Positions 35,234 through 44,104 of a DNA stretch of 59,855 nucleotides are shown here, piece after piece (the first letter of the stretch is position 1; each line of letters begins with the position of its first letter). The stretch is from UBA5905 sp964609975 (GTDB lineage Bacteria > Bacillota > Clostridia > Oscillospirales > Acutalibacteraceae), in NCBI GenBank assembly GCA_964609975.1, contig CAZSTR010000007.1:1-59855 (forward strand), read 5' to 3'. The notes under the pieces were generated by a model. It ran no database searches and was not told the DNA's origin. It saw nothing but the letters and a program-made list of their open reading frames with translations. The position numbers and the translations under genes were made by a program.

Positions 35234-35262
35234 TTGCCAAACAGGCGCGTCTGTGCTATGCT
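35234..35262 (+). promoter_or_regulatory. promoter for the esterase gene
   Basis: TTGCCA (35234-35239), 17-base spacer, TATGCT (35257-35262). Confidence 0.55.
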
Positions 35263-35308
35263 GTTTCCGAGGAGCTCTGAGAATAAAGCGAAAAGGAGAG
35301 CGGCAACC

Positions 35309-35992
35309 ATGAAGCGACAGGATTATCGGTATGAAAAAGACGGAATTTCGATGAATTATCTGGTTTTTTGTCCGGAGAATGGGGAAAATGGAAAAGATCT
35401 GCCGTTGCTTGTGTATCTGCATGGCGCGGGGGAGCGGGGCGAAAACAGGGAGCATCTGTTTCGCCATGGCGTGCCGAAGCTGATTGGCGAGGGGCGGGAG
35501 CTTCCGGCGATGGTGCTGGTGCCTCAATGCCCTCGCTGGGCGGTGTGGGACAATGTGGTTTTTGCGGTGAAGGAAATCATCGACTGGGTGGCGCAGGCGT
35601 TCGGCGTGTCGCCGGATCGGATTTCTCTCACCGGCTCCAGCATGGGCGGCTTTGGTAGCTGGATGCTGGGGATGACCTATCCCACGCTGTTCGCCGGAAT
35701 AGCCCCCATCGCCGGCGGCGGCATGGCCTGGCGGGCCAGCCGTTTGCGCACCACGCCGGTGCTGGCGGCGCATGGCGAAAAGGACGATTGTGTTTTGCCG
35801 GTGTATTCCCGGCTGATGGTGGAGGGGGTGAGGGCTGCCGGCGGACAGGCGGAGCTTCTGCTGTTGGCGAATTTGGGGCATAACGATGGCATTGACTATG
35901 CCTATCGAAGCACGTCGGTGCTATCCTGGCTGCTGGAGCAGCGGCGCAGCGATTTTTCGCCGGTGGCGGAAATTTGCGAGGATTGCTTCTGA
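35309..35992 (+). CDS. alpha/beta hydrolase (esterase/dienelactone hydrolase-like)
   Basis: A 227-residue serine hydrolase, cytoplasmic. The oxyanion region is LVYLHGAGERGENRE, the nucleophile elbow is ISLTGSSMGGFGSWM, the acid is Asp in AHGEKDDCVLP, and the His is in LLANLGHNDG. The family cleaves esters of carbohydrates or phenolics, as in feruloyl or acetyl esterases. ATG 35309 has AAAAGGAG upstream; a longer frame extends 5' through non-coding AT-rich DNA. It is probably monocistronic. Confidence 0.85.
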   Translation: MKRQDYRYEKDGISMNYLVFCPENGENGKDLPLLVYLHGAGERGENREHLFRHGVPKLIGEGRELPAMVLVPQCPRWAVWDNVVFAVKEIIDWVAQAFGVSPDRISLTGSSMGGFGSWMLGMTYPTLFAGIAPIAGGGMAWRASRLRTTPVLAAHGEKDDCVLPVYSRLMVEGVRAAGGQAELLLLANLGHNDGIDYAYRSTSVLSWLLEQRRSDFSPVAEICEDCF

Positions 35993-36440
35993 AGGGCAGT
36001 TCGCGGGGGGGCATATTGCCATCCAGAGCATGGAGCATATTGCGGTGTTTGATACCTTCCCCTATGGTATGACGGATTTTAGCGGTTTGGGACGGGTTGA
36101 TGGTATTTTATTCTGCCATTTCTGCCATTGTACCGAAGGACGCAAAGAATTAGCGATACAATCAGCATACAATGAATTTCGTCTCAAAAACCGCATAGAA
36201 ATGAGGCGAAAATACATATTGACAATATTCATTTATAAGACAACCATCGTATTCTGAATGCTTGCGTTATAAGCGAGTATGAACCCAATATTTAATTATT
36301 CGATTTCTGTTGGAATCGCAAGCAGATTCTTGTATCGCGCCTTATCTTTCTTCATACTACCTTCTATATAAATCGTCCATCGGCGTCTGCGCGCGTATTC
36401 AGGGGCTTTTTTTGCTTTTTTCGAAAATAGCGATGGGTGG
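35993..36440. other. AT-rich gap without a supported gene
   Basis: About 450 bases between the esterase and the MATE promoter, with composition clearly lower in GC than the flanks, especially 36160-36380. It holds a short open frame (36030-36257) without a ribosome binding site and a nine-base direct repeat, GCATATTGC. It may be degraded foreign DNA; no feature is assigned. Confidence 0.5.
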
Positions 36441-36444
36441 GGGG

Positions 36445-36473
36445 TTGTCAAACCTGACGGGTTGTGGTAGAAT
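36445..36473 (+). promoter_or_regulatory. sigma-A promoter for the second MATE gene
   Basis: TTGTCA (36445-36450), 17-base spacer, TAGAAT (36468-36473). Confidence 0.7.
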
Positions 36474-36509
36474 AGCTGTTGATTTTGTCAAACGGAGAGG
36501 TTTTTTGCG

Positions 36510-37910
36510 GTGAAACACAGTCTGATTGGGGACAAGGCCTTTTATCGTCGCGCGCTGGCGCTGGCTTTGCCTATTATGGTGCAAAACGGAATTACCAACT
36601 TTGTCAGTATGCTGGACAATGTGATGGTGGGACAGGTGGGAACTGTGCAAATGACCGGCGTGGCGGTGGCCAACCAGCTCATTTTTGTGTTCAACCTGTG
36701 CATTTTCGGCGCGGTGTCCGGCGCGGGGATCTTCGGCGCGCAGTTCTTTGGCTGCGGCGACCACGAAGGGGTGCGCCACACCTTCCGCTTCAAGCTCCTT
36801 TCCTGTATCGCCCTGACCCTTGTTTGTGCGGCGGTTTTGCTCCAGTGGGGCGATCCGCTGGTGAACGCCTATTTGAAGGGCGAGGGGAGCGCCGCGGATG
36901 CTGCCGCCTCCCTCGGCTATGCCAGAGACTATTTGCGGGTGATGCTGGTGGGGCTGATTCCTTATGCGATTGTGCAATGCTATTCCAGCACCCTGCGGGA
37001 ATCGGGCGAAACGGTGGTTCCCATGGTGGCGGGGCTTTCCGCGGTGGGTATCAACCTGGTATTCAACTATATTCTGATTTTCGGCAAGCTGGGCGCGCCG
37101 GAGCTGGGCGTCGTGGGCGCGGCTGTTGCCACGGTGATTTCCCGCTTCGCGGAGCTGGTGATTGTGGCTGTTTGGACCCGGCGCCACAGCGAGAAAAACC
37201 CGTTTATCGTGGGCGCCTTCCGCAGTCTGCGGGTGCCGCTGGGGCTGGTGCGGCGCATCCTCGCCCAGGGGCTTCCGCTGATGCTCAACGAAACCTTCTG
37301 GGCTGCCGGGATGGCGATGCTAACCCAGTGCTATTCCGTGCGCGGGCTGGATGTGGTGGCGGCCAACAACATTTCCAGCACCTTTTTCAATGTGTTTTCT
37401 GTGTCCTTTCAGGCGGTGGGAGTGGCCATCGGAATCATTCTCGGCCAGCTGCTGGGCGCCGGAGAGACGGAGCAGGCCAAGGACAGCAGTCGCAAGCTGA
37501 TTGTCTTTTCGGTGCTTGTCAGCGTGCTTGTCGGGCTGGTGTATGCTCTGCTGGCGATATTCATCCCCAATATTTATAACACAGAGCCGGAGGTGCGCCA
37601 CATGGCCACCCGCCTTATGCAGATTTCGGCGCTGGTGTTCCCGCTGGACGCCTTCACCAACGCCGCCTATTTCACCCTGCGCTCCGGCGGAAAGACCATG
37701 GTGACGATTCTGTTCGACAGCTGCTTTGTGTGGGTCGTTCAGGTTTCGGCGGCGATGCTGCTCAGCCGATTGACCTCAATGTCGATTTTGCCGCTATATG
37801 CCATTTGCCAGCTTTTGTGCGCCATCAAATGCGTGTTCGGTTATTGGCTGGTGAAAAAGGGAATTTGGATTCGCAACATTGTTTCAACGCCGGAAACGGC
37901 AGAGGGATAA
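36510..37910 (+). CDS. MATE-family efflux protein (second copy type)
   Basis: A 466-residue protein with about 12 TM helices. It has the N-terminal MATE region ALALPIMVQNGITNFVSMLDNVMVG, the conserved loop VSGAGIFGAQFFGCGD and a C-terminal half starting LVRRILAQGLPLMLNETFW. It is only distantly like the MATE protein at 3341-4750. GTG 36510 is the start, with GGAGAGG upstream. The cation/proton antiporter lies 64 bases downstream, with stem-loops in between, so they may be partly co-transcribed. The substrate is unknown. Confidence 0.86.
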   Translation: MKHSLIGDKAFYRRALALALPIMVQNGITNFVSMLDNVMVGQVGTVQMTGVAVANQLIFVFNLCIFGAVSGAGIFGAQFFGCGDHEGVRHTFRFKLLSCIALTLVCAAVLLQWGDPLVNAYLKGEGSAADAAASLGYARDYLRVMLVGLIPYAIVQCYSSTLRESGETVVPMVAGLSAVGINLVFNYILIFGKLGAPELGVVGAAVATVISRFAELVIVAVWTRRHSEKNPFIVGAFRSLRVPLGLVRRILAQGLPLMLNETFWAAGMAMLTQCYSVRGLDVVAANNISSTFFNVFSVSFQAVGVAIGIILGQLLGAGETEQAKDSSRKLIVFSVLVSVLVGLVYALLAIFIPNIYNTEPEVRHMATRLMQISALVFPLDAFTNAAYFTLRSGGKTMVTILFDSCFVWVVQVSAAMLLSRLTSMSILPLYAICQLLCAIKCVFGYWLVKKGIWIRNIVSTPETAEG

Positions 37911-37915
37911 ACAAC

Positions 37916-37959
37916 AGCGGTGACCGTTTGCGGGCGGTCACCGCTCCCCGCGTTTGGGG
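37916..37959 (+). promoter_or_regulatory. paired stem-loops between the MATE and antiporter genes
   Basis: A perfect 11-base stem (AGCGGTGACCG/CGGTCACCGCT, 37916-37945) is followed directly by a small CCCC/GGGG hairpin (37946-37959). There is no T run, so it is not a normal terminator; it may control transcript stability or partial termination. Confidence 0.4.
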
Positions 37960-37974
37960 AGAGGGGAGAGAAAA

Positions 37975-39240
37975 ATGGACCATTCCTTCAGTATTTTAAA
38001 TATTCTGTTTTATTTGGCGGTGATTTTGAGCGCCACCAAGGCGATGGGCGTGCTGAGCCGTCATTTCGGTCTGCCTCAGGTGGCCGGAATGGTGGTGGCC
38101 GGACTGCTGATTGGCCCGGCGCTTTTTTCCGGTATCGGCGGAAGCTTCCATGGGCTGGTGAACCCCTCCGCCGAGGAGATGGATGTGCTGAACACCTTTT
38201 CGCAAATCGGCGTGGTGATGATTTTATTCACCAGTGGATTGGAAACCGATTTGAATGAGCTGAAGCGCAGCGGTGGTGCGGCCACGCTGATCGCGCTGGC
38301 GGGGGTGCTTGTTCCCATTGTGCTGGGCTTTGTTGGGGCGATGCTGTTCATGAACGGCTTCGGCGCGGGCTATTGCCACGAAAAGCTGCTCAACGCGCTG
38401 TTCATCGGCTGTATTCTGGCGGCGACCAGCGTGGGCATTACAGTGGAAACTCTGCGGGAGCTGGGGAAGCTGAACACCCGCGTGGGCACAACCGTGCTCA
38501 GCGCCGCTATCATCGACGATGTTATCGGCATCATCGTGCTGAGCCTCATCACCAGCCTCAATGGCGGAAGCAGCGCCTGGGTAACCCTGCTGAAGGCGGC
38601 CGGCTTTTTTGTGTTTTCCATTGGGCTGGGGCTTCTGTTGCGCCAGCTGTTCAAGCGGCTGGAAAAAAGCCATCCCCACACCCGTCGCACCGGTATATTT
38701 TCTCTGGCGGTGGCCTTTCTGTATGCCTTTTGCGCGGAGCGCTTCTTCGGCATCGCCGCCATCACCGGTGCCTATATGGCTGGCATCATGCTCAGCGGAC
38801 TGGATGACACGGGCTTCGTGGATCGACGCATCGAAATCAGCGAGTATATGTTTTTTGCACCCCTGTTTTTTGCCTATATCGGTATCAGCGCCGATTTCAG
38901 CCGCTTCCGCTGGAGCGACCTGCTGTTTGGGCTGACTTTTGTGGCACTGGGCGTGATTGGGAAAATCGTCGGCTGTGGCAGTCTGGCGCGGCTGTGCCGC
39001 TATAGCAAGAAGGAGTCGATGGTGATCGGCTGCGGCATGATTGCCCGCGGCGAGGTGGCGCTGGCGGTGTATACCACCGGTCATGAGCTGATTTATACCG
39101 CCGCCGACGGCACGCTTTTGGGCATCGACCCGCTGGTGGGTATCATCCTGTTGATTATCATCACCTCGATTTTGTGCCCGGTGCTGTTGAAGCTGAATTT
39201 TCGCCGCTCCGGGGAGACCTCTGCGGCGGGTGCGGAATAG
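37975..39240 (+). CDS. monovalent cation:proton antiporter (CPA2 family)
   Basis: A 421-residue protein with about 12 membrane helices and the CPA2 features FGLPQVAGMVVAGLLIGP, IGVVMILFTSGLETDLNEL, AAIIDDVIGIIVLSL (Asp pair in a TM helix, the ion site) and GITGAYMAGIML-like segments. No cytoplasmic TrkA-N domain is attached. It exchanges Na+ or K+ for H+ across the membrane. ATG 37975 follows GGGGAGAG. A terminator-like stem-loop follows at 39261. Confidence 0.85.
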   Translation: MDHSFSILNILFYLAVILSATKAMGVLSRHFGLPQVAGMVVAGLLIGPALFSGIGGSFHGLVNPSAEEMDVLNTFSQIGVVMILFTSGLETDLNELKRSGGAATLIALAGVLVPIVLGFVGAMLFMNGFGAGYCHEKLLNALFIGCILAATSVGITVETLRELGKLNTRVGTTVLSAAIIDDVIGIIVLSLITSLNGGSSAWVTLLKAAGFFVFSIGLGLLLRQLFKRLEKSHPHTRRTGIFSLAVAFLYAFCAERFFGIAAITGAYMAGIMLSGLDDTGFVDRRIEISEYMFFAPLFFAYIGISADFSRFRWSDLLFGLTFVALGVIGKIVGCGSLARLCRYSKKESMVIGCGMIARGEVALAVYTTGHELIYTAADGTLLGIDPLVGIILLIIITSILCPVLLKLNFRRSGETSAAGAE

Positions 39241-39260
39241 AGAATAATAGCTGAAAAAGC

Positions 39261-39306
39261 CGGCGGCGAGATGTGAATAATTGTCACATTTTCGCCGCTG
39301 TTTTTT
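39261..39306 (+). terminator. intrinsic terminator after the antiporter gene
   Basis: GGCGGCGAGATGTGA pairs imperfectly with TCACATTTTCGCCGCT, followed by TTTTTT. Confidence 0.7.
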
Positions 39307-39307
39307 G

Positions 39308-39336
39308 TTGTGCTTTTCGGCAAATCATGGTATGAT
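39308..39336 (+). promoter_or_regulatory. promoter for the XRE regulator gene
   Basis: TTGTGC (39308-39313), 17-base spacer, TATGAT (39331-39336). Confidence 0.6.
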
Positions 39337-39364
39337 GGCAAAAAGGGCAAGGAGGGATGCCTTT

Positions 39365-39748
39365 ATGGAAGACTTACAGCTTGCGGCCTTCCCGGCGCGT
39401 TTGCGGGAGCTGCGAAGCGCGCATAAATGGACCCAGGAGGAAATGGCGGAGAAGCTGAATCTCCACCGCACCACCTATACCAAATATGAAACCGGAAAGG
39501 CCAATCCCGACCGGGAATGTCTCATGCAGCTGGCCCAGCTTTTTCATGTGTCGGTGGACTATTTGCTGGGGCAGGGAGATGTGCCGGAGGAGTCGGTGTT
39601 GGAGGATGGCGAAGCGGTTCTGCGCTTGTCGGCGCAGGAGCAGGAGCTGCTGCGCAGCTTTCGGCGCATGACAGACAGCCAGCGCAAGCGCCTGTTGGAC
39701 CAGGCGCAGCGAAGCCGCCCTCCCCGCGAGGGGAAGCCCAGCGGCTGA
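39365..39748 (+). CDS. XRE-family transcriptional regulator
   Basis: A 127-residue cytoplasmic regulator. Residues about 10-67 form a Cro/C1-type helix-turn-helix (LRELRSAHKWTQEEMAEKLN, TYTKYETGKANPDRECLMQLA, VSVDYLLGQ). The C-terminal half is charged and helical, with no recognised ligand domain. AAGGAGG precedes ATG 39365. It lies directly upstream of trmO (about 40 bases) and may share its transcript; target genes are unknown. Confidence 0.88.
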   Translation: MEDLQLAAFPARLRELRSAHKWTQEEMAEKLNLHRTTYTKYETGKANPDRECLMQLAQLFHVSVDYLLGQGDVPEESVLEDGEAVLRLSAQEQELLRSFRRMTDSQRKRLLDQAQRSRPPREGKPSG

Positions 39749-39788
39749 GAACGGACAGAAATATTTCGAAAACAGGAGTTTTTTGAAA

Positions 39789-40502
39789 ATGGAAGCGCTT
39801 ACATTTACACCGATTGGGCATATCCGCACGGATTTCTCGTCGAAATTTGGTGTCCCCCGCCAAAGCGGGGTGGTGGAAAAGCTCCAGGCAACGGTGATCT
39901 TCGAGCCGGCCTATCGAAGCCCGGAGGCCTTGCGGGGGCTGGAGGGGTTTTCTCATCTCTGGCTTATTTGGCATTTTTCCCGGGTGAAGCGACAGGACTG
40001 GTCGCCCACCGTGCGGCCGCCCCGGCTGGGCGGAAACACCCGTATGGGGGTTTTCGCCACCCGCTCTCCCTTTCGCCCGAATCCCATCGGGCTGTCCTCG
40101 GTGCGGTTGGAGGAGATTTTGTGGGACGCGCCGGAGGGGCCGGCGTTGCGCATTTCCGGGGCCGACTTGATGGACGGCACGCCGATTTTGGACATCAAGC
40201 CCTATCTCGCGTATACAGACAGCCATCCCGCGGCCACCGGCGGCTTTGTGACCGGACTGGCGGATCGGCGGCTGGAGGTGCGTTGCGCCCCGACGCTGTT
40301 GGAGCTGTTGCCGCCGGAAAAGCAGGAGTCGCTGTTGGCGGTTTTGGCGCATGACCCGCGCCCGACCTATCAGGCGGACGACGGAGCGCGGGTGTATGGC
40401 ATGGGCTTCGCCGGCTTCGAGGTGCGCTTCACCGTGGACAAGGGGATTTTGACGGTGGTGGAGGTGGAAAAGGACTCCGCCGCGAGCCACAGAGCAAAAT
40501 AA
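39789..40502 (+). CDS. trmO: tRNA N6-threonylcarbamoyladenosine37 N6-methyltransferase
   Basis: TrmO/TsaA family: SAM-dependent methylation of t6A37 to m6t6A in some tRNAs. It starts ALTFTPIGHIRTDFSSKFG and carries the signature GVFATRSPFRPNPIGLSSV, GADLMDGTPILDIKPYLAYTD and a C-terminal Asp/Gly motif. The length is 237 residues. ATG 39789 is preferred, with AGGAG ten bases upstream; TTG 39783 is too close to that site. It converges with the lipoprotein gene over a strong terminator. Confidence 0.9.
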   Translation: MEALTFTPIGHIRTDFSSKFGVPRQSGVVEKLQATVIFEPAYRSPEALRGLEGFSHLWLIWHFSRVKRQDWSPTVRPPRLGGNTRMGVFATRSPFRPNPIGLSSVRLEEILWDAPEGPALRISGADLMDGTPILDIKPYLAYTDSHPAATGGFVTGLADRRLEVRCAPTLLELLPPEKQESLLAVLAHDPRPTYQADDGARVYGMGFAGFEVRFTVDKGILTVVEVEKDSAASHRAK

Positions 40503-40513
40503 AATCGAAAAAG

Positions 40514-40572
40514 CAAAAGCAGAAAAGGCGCCTCGACGGAAGAACTCCGTCGAGGCGCCTTTTCTGCTTTTG
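40514..40572. terminator. bidirectional terminator with perfect 27-base arms
   Basis: CAAAAGCAGAAAAGGCGCCT and the following CGACGGA (40514-40540) pair perfectly with 40546-40572 around the loop AGAAC. T and A runs in the arms suit termination on both strands. Confidence 0.9.
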
Positions 40573-40577
40573 GCGGG

Positions 40578-41918
40578 TCAGGGGGCGGCGGACAGGCCGA
40601 GGCTTTTCCGCACCTGCAAAACGCCCCACAGGAACCAGATGGCCTGTTCCCCGTTGCCGCAGTCCACCAGCCTCCAGCCACCGGAAAGAGGCGTCATCCA
40701 TTCCATGTAAATGTTTCCCGTATGGTATTTTTCCAGGAATTTCAGTGCTTCCAGAATATGGGTATAGTCGCCGCTATCGGCGGCAGCCGCCAAATCCCAG
40801 CCGACGCTCTTTCCGAGGATACGGTTTTTCACCGTGCCGTTGGCGGTACATTCCACCGCCAGATACCCGCCGGCATCGGTGGCCCTCCATAGCCGCTGAC
40901 GAGTGTATTCCACAGTGTTTTTCCAGATTTCTCCATCCAGCCGGTTGGCGAAGGGGGCAAGGCAAATCCAGCTCACCCCGTTTTCGGGGGTGTATTTTCC
41001 GCCGTCATAGTATAAAAGCTCCCGATAGACGGTTTTCCCGTTGACAGTGCGGGTGAGATTTTCCTGAAGCCCTTCTCGCAGGAGCGTGGCGGTTGTGCGG
41101 GCGGTGGCGGCGGTGGCGGTGTCTTTGTAGCGTTCCGCCAGAGGTGCCAGCTCCTCCAGCGCCGCCAAAAGGAAGCTGTTGGATAAAAGATCCAGCGCGT
41201 CGGGATAGTCGGTGCCGTTGCGCATCCGGGAATGGGTCAGCCGGCGGTTGCGCAGAAGCTTTTTCTGCGGGTCGATATATTCATCGCCGCAAAGTGCCTC
41301 CATCTCCCGCTTCATCCGGGGCCAGCTTTGTGCAAAATAGGCGCTGTCGCCGGAGGCGGCGATATAGCGCGCCCAGCCCAGCAGAAAATGCGCCCGTCCG
41401 TCCGGCTCATCCTCCTGACGCACGGCGCCGTCGGCGGTGATGGTGAAGGGCAGATAGGGCAGATTTTTTTGTTCCATGAGGTCGGTGACGAACCGCAACG
41501 CCCGGCCGGCGGCGTCGGTCTCTCCGGCCTCTACCGCCAAAATGGCGAAGGCTCCAATGGAGCGGACATATTCGCCCTTATATCGGCCGGTGAGGGACTC
41601 CTGTAGGAAACCGTTTTTCTGCAGGCGGCCGAAAACGCTGTCCCAGGTGGAGCGGTAGATTTGGGCCACACGGCCGGATTGGAGCAGGGCTTTCACCTGC
41701 GCCTGCCCGGCGGAGACGGTAGTTGCGGTTGTGGTCGTGGTGGTGGCTTCTGTGGTGGAGGCGGTGGTCGTGGAGGAAACGAAGGAGCTGGCTCCGTCGG
41801 AGCAGCCCTCCGAAAGAGCGGAGCTTGGCGAAGCGGTGCGGCCACAGCCGGTGGCGAGCATAAGACTTGCCATCAGACAAACGGCCAGAAAACCGGAAAA
41901 CGGGTTGCGCAGGCTCAT
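40578..41918 (-). CDS. lipoprotein with (alpha/alpha) glycosidase-like domain
   Basis: A 446-residue lipoprotein with lipobox MLATGC (Cys near residue 22), then a Ser/Thr-rich linker (TTTASTTEATTTTTTATT) and a helical domain rich in aromatic residues. The domain contains LLGWARYIAASGDSAYFAQSW, GGYLAVECTANGTV and WDLAAAADSGDY, the style of six-hairpin glycosidases. I do not recognise the precise family. AAAAAGGAG precedes ATG 41918, 28 bases after the FeoB-associated gene, so it may be in the feo transcript, though unrelated in function. Confidence 0.6.
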   Translation of the reverse strand: MSLRNPFSGFLAVCLMASLMLATGCGRTASPSSALSEGCSDGASSFVSSTTTASTTEATTTTTTATTVSAGQAQVKALLQSGRVAQIYRSTWDSVFGRLQKNGFLQESLTGRYKGEYVRSIGAFAILAVEAGETDAAGRALRFVTDLMEQKNLPYLPFTITADGAVRQEDEPDGRAHFLLGWARYIAASGDSAYFAQSWPRMKREMEALCGDEYIDPQKKLLRNRRLTHSRMRNGTDYPDALDLLSNSFLLAALEELAPLAERYKDTATAATARTTATLLREGLQENLTRTVNGKTVYRELLYYDGGKYTPENGVSWICLAPFANRLDGEIWKNTVEYTRQRLWRATDAGGYLAVECTANGTVKNRILGKSVGWDLAAAADSGDYTHILEALKFLEKYHTGNIYMEWMTPLSGGWRLVDCGNGEQAIWFLWGVLQVRKSLGLSAAP

Positions 41919-41946
41919 AAAATCGCTCCTTTTTGAAAATATCCCA

Positions 41947-42132
41947 TTAACGGGGCGGCGGAGTATCATCGGCTTCCCGCCGGGTGCGCCTTTGGAAACA
42001 GGCGGCCGTTTCGCTGCAACCGGAGCAGCCACAGCCACAGCCGCCTTTTTTTCGAGTTTTTCGCGCCCGGCGCAGAGCGGCGAAAACCGCACCGGCCACC
42101 AGCGCCAGCAGAACGATGTCCAAAACGGTCAT
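41947..42132 (-). CDS. FeoB-associated Cys-rich membrane protein
   Basis: A 61-residue protein with one TM helix followed by a basic stretch and a Cys cluster GGCGCGCSGCSETAAC. This is the FeoB_associated family, typically just downstream of feoB in Firmicutes, and thought to help deliver or receive Fe(II). ATG 42132 is preferred, with GAGGTG six bases upstream. It lies 12 bases after feoB. Confidence 0.9.
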   Translation of the reverse strand: MTVLDIVLLALVAGAVFAALRRARKTRKKGGCGCGCSGCSETAACFQRRTRREADDTPPPR

Positions 42133-42144
42133 AATAGTCACCTC

Positions 42145-44104
42145 TTATGCGCCCAGAAGCAGACCGGCGAGAATATATACCATCCCGGCGGCCACCCAGG
42201 CGATGCCGCACTGGAACAGCACCACGCTCAGCGTTTTCGCCGTCGAGCGAAGTTCCCGGCGGATGGATGCTACCGCGGCCACGCAGGGGGTATATAACAG
42301 CGTGAAGGTGAGAAAGCTCAGAGCCGAGGCAGGGGTGAAGAGAGCCGTCAGCGCGCCAGCCAGCTCCGCCGAGCCGGTGCCCAACAGCACGCCGAGGGTG
42401 CTGACCACCGCTTCCTTCGCGGTGAAGCCGGTGATAAGCGCCGTGGCCACTCGCCAGTCGCTGAAGCCCAGGGGGCGGAACACCGGCGCCAGCCACCGGC
42501 CGATATGGGCCAGCAGGCTTTCTGCTTCATCGGCCACCGGATTGAGCCGCAAATCAAAGGTTTGGAGAAACCAGATGAGAACCGTGGCCAAAAAGATGAT
42601 GGTGAAGGCTTTTTGCAGAAAATCCCGCGCCTTTTCCCACATCAGCATGAGCACACTGCGCAGGGAGGGAAGCCGATAGTTCGGCAGCTCCATCACGAAG
42701 GGGGCGGGCTTTCCTTTCAAAAGGGAGCTCTTGAAAAACAGCGCCGCCAGCACCCCCACTGCCATACCGCCCAAATACAGCCCGATCATCACCAGGGGCT
42801 GATACCGGGGGAAAAAGGCGGCGGTGAACACCGCATAGGTGGGGATCTTCGCCGAACAGCTCATGAAGGGGGTGAGCAAAATCGTCATGCGCCGATCCCG
42901 TTCCGAGGGGAGGGTGCGGCTGGCCATCACCGCCGGCACGGTGCACCCGAAGCCGATGAGCATGGGCACGAAGCTGCGCCATATAGCCGGTGTCCTCCAG
43001 CACGGAGAGGAAGAAAAACAGCACGACGATGATGGGCAGGAAGCTGAGCACGCTTCCCACGCCGGCAAAAATGCCGTCCACGATCAGACTATGTACCACT
43101 GGGTTCACGCCCCAAAGGGTCAGCCCCCGGTCTACAAGGGCGGTCAGCCCGTCGATGCCGTAGGCCAGCCAGTTGCTCAGGACGGCGCCGATCACATCGA
43201 AGGTCAGCCAGAAAACGGTCAGCAGAATCAGCACGAACAGGGGCAACGCCAGATACCGATTAGTGAGCACGCTGTCGATGCGCACGCTGCGCCTGTGCTC
43301 CCGGCTTTCCCGGCCGTGGTTGACACAGCGGGCGCAAACCTGCTCGATGAAATTATAGCGCATATCGGCCAGCGCCGCGTTGCGGTCCAGTCCCCGTTCG
43401 GTTTCCATTTCCAAAACGCTGTGCTCGATGAGCTCATATTCGTTTTGATCCAGCGCCAGCCGTTCGATGAATTCCGGATCCTCCTCGATGACCTTTGTGG
43501 CACAAAAGCGGGCGGAAATCCCCAGCCGCTCGGCATGGTCCTCGATGATGTGGGATACCGCGTGGATACAGCGGTGCACCGGGCCGGAGGGGCAAAAATC
43601 CGGGATTTTTGCCGGCTCCCGGCGGTGGGAAACCTCCAGCAGACGGTCCACCACCTCGGATACGCCCTCGTTTTTGGCGGCGCTCACCGGAATCACCGGC
43701 ACGCCCAGTGTCTGCTCCAGCCCGGCCACATCAATGCTTCCACCGTTCCCTAGCACCTCATCCATCATGTTCAGCACCAGCACCAGCGGGATTCGCAGCT
43801 CCAACAGCTGAAGGGTTAGATACAAATTGCGCTCCGGGTTGGTGGCGTCGATGATGTTGATGATGCCGTCGGGATGCTGATTGAATATGAAGTCGCGGGT
43901 GACCCGCTCCTCGATGGAATAGGGGCGGATGGAATAAATCCCCGGCAGATCCACCAGCGTACAATCCTTCGCGCCGGACACCTGGCCGGATTTTTGGTCC
44001 ACGGTGACGCCGGGAAAGTTTCCCACATGCTGGTTGGAGCCGGTAAGACAGTTGAACAGGGTGGTTTTTCCACAGTTTTGGTTTCCGACGAGAGCAAAAA
44101 TCAT
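42145..44104 (-). pseudogene. feoB: feoB ferrous iron transporter, broken by a frameshifting deletion
   Basis: The N-terminal part (44104 to about 42980) is a complete FeoB G domain with VGNQNCGKTTLFNCLTG, VDLPGIYSIRPYS and MMDEV, followed by its first membrane segments up to EDTGYMA. The reading frame then shifts. The other frame carries SFVPMLIGFGCTVPAVMASR and the rest of the transporter to 42145. Comparison with the normal order suggests that about 55 bases are missing, near a shared GCGC at 42973-42980. Either the gene is inactive or the assembly is wrong here. feoA overlaps its start by four bases. Confidence 0.85.

Noticed and set aside
36013..36045. GCATATTGC direct repeat as a transposon target duplication
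   Set aside because: Only 33 bases lie between and around the two copies and no transposase or terminal inverted repeat is present.
36030..36257. A 75-codon frame in the AT-rich gap
   Set aside because: No ribosome binding site, no recognisable motif, and composition that does not resemble local genes.
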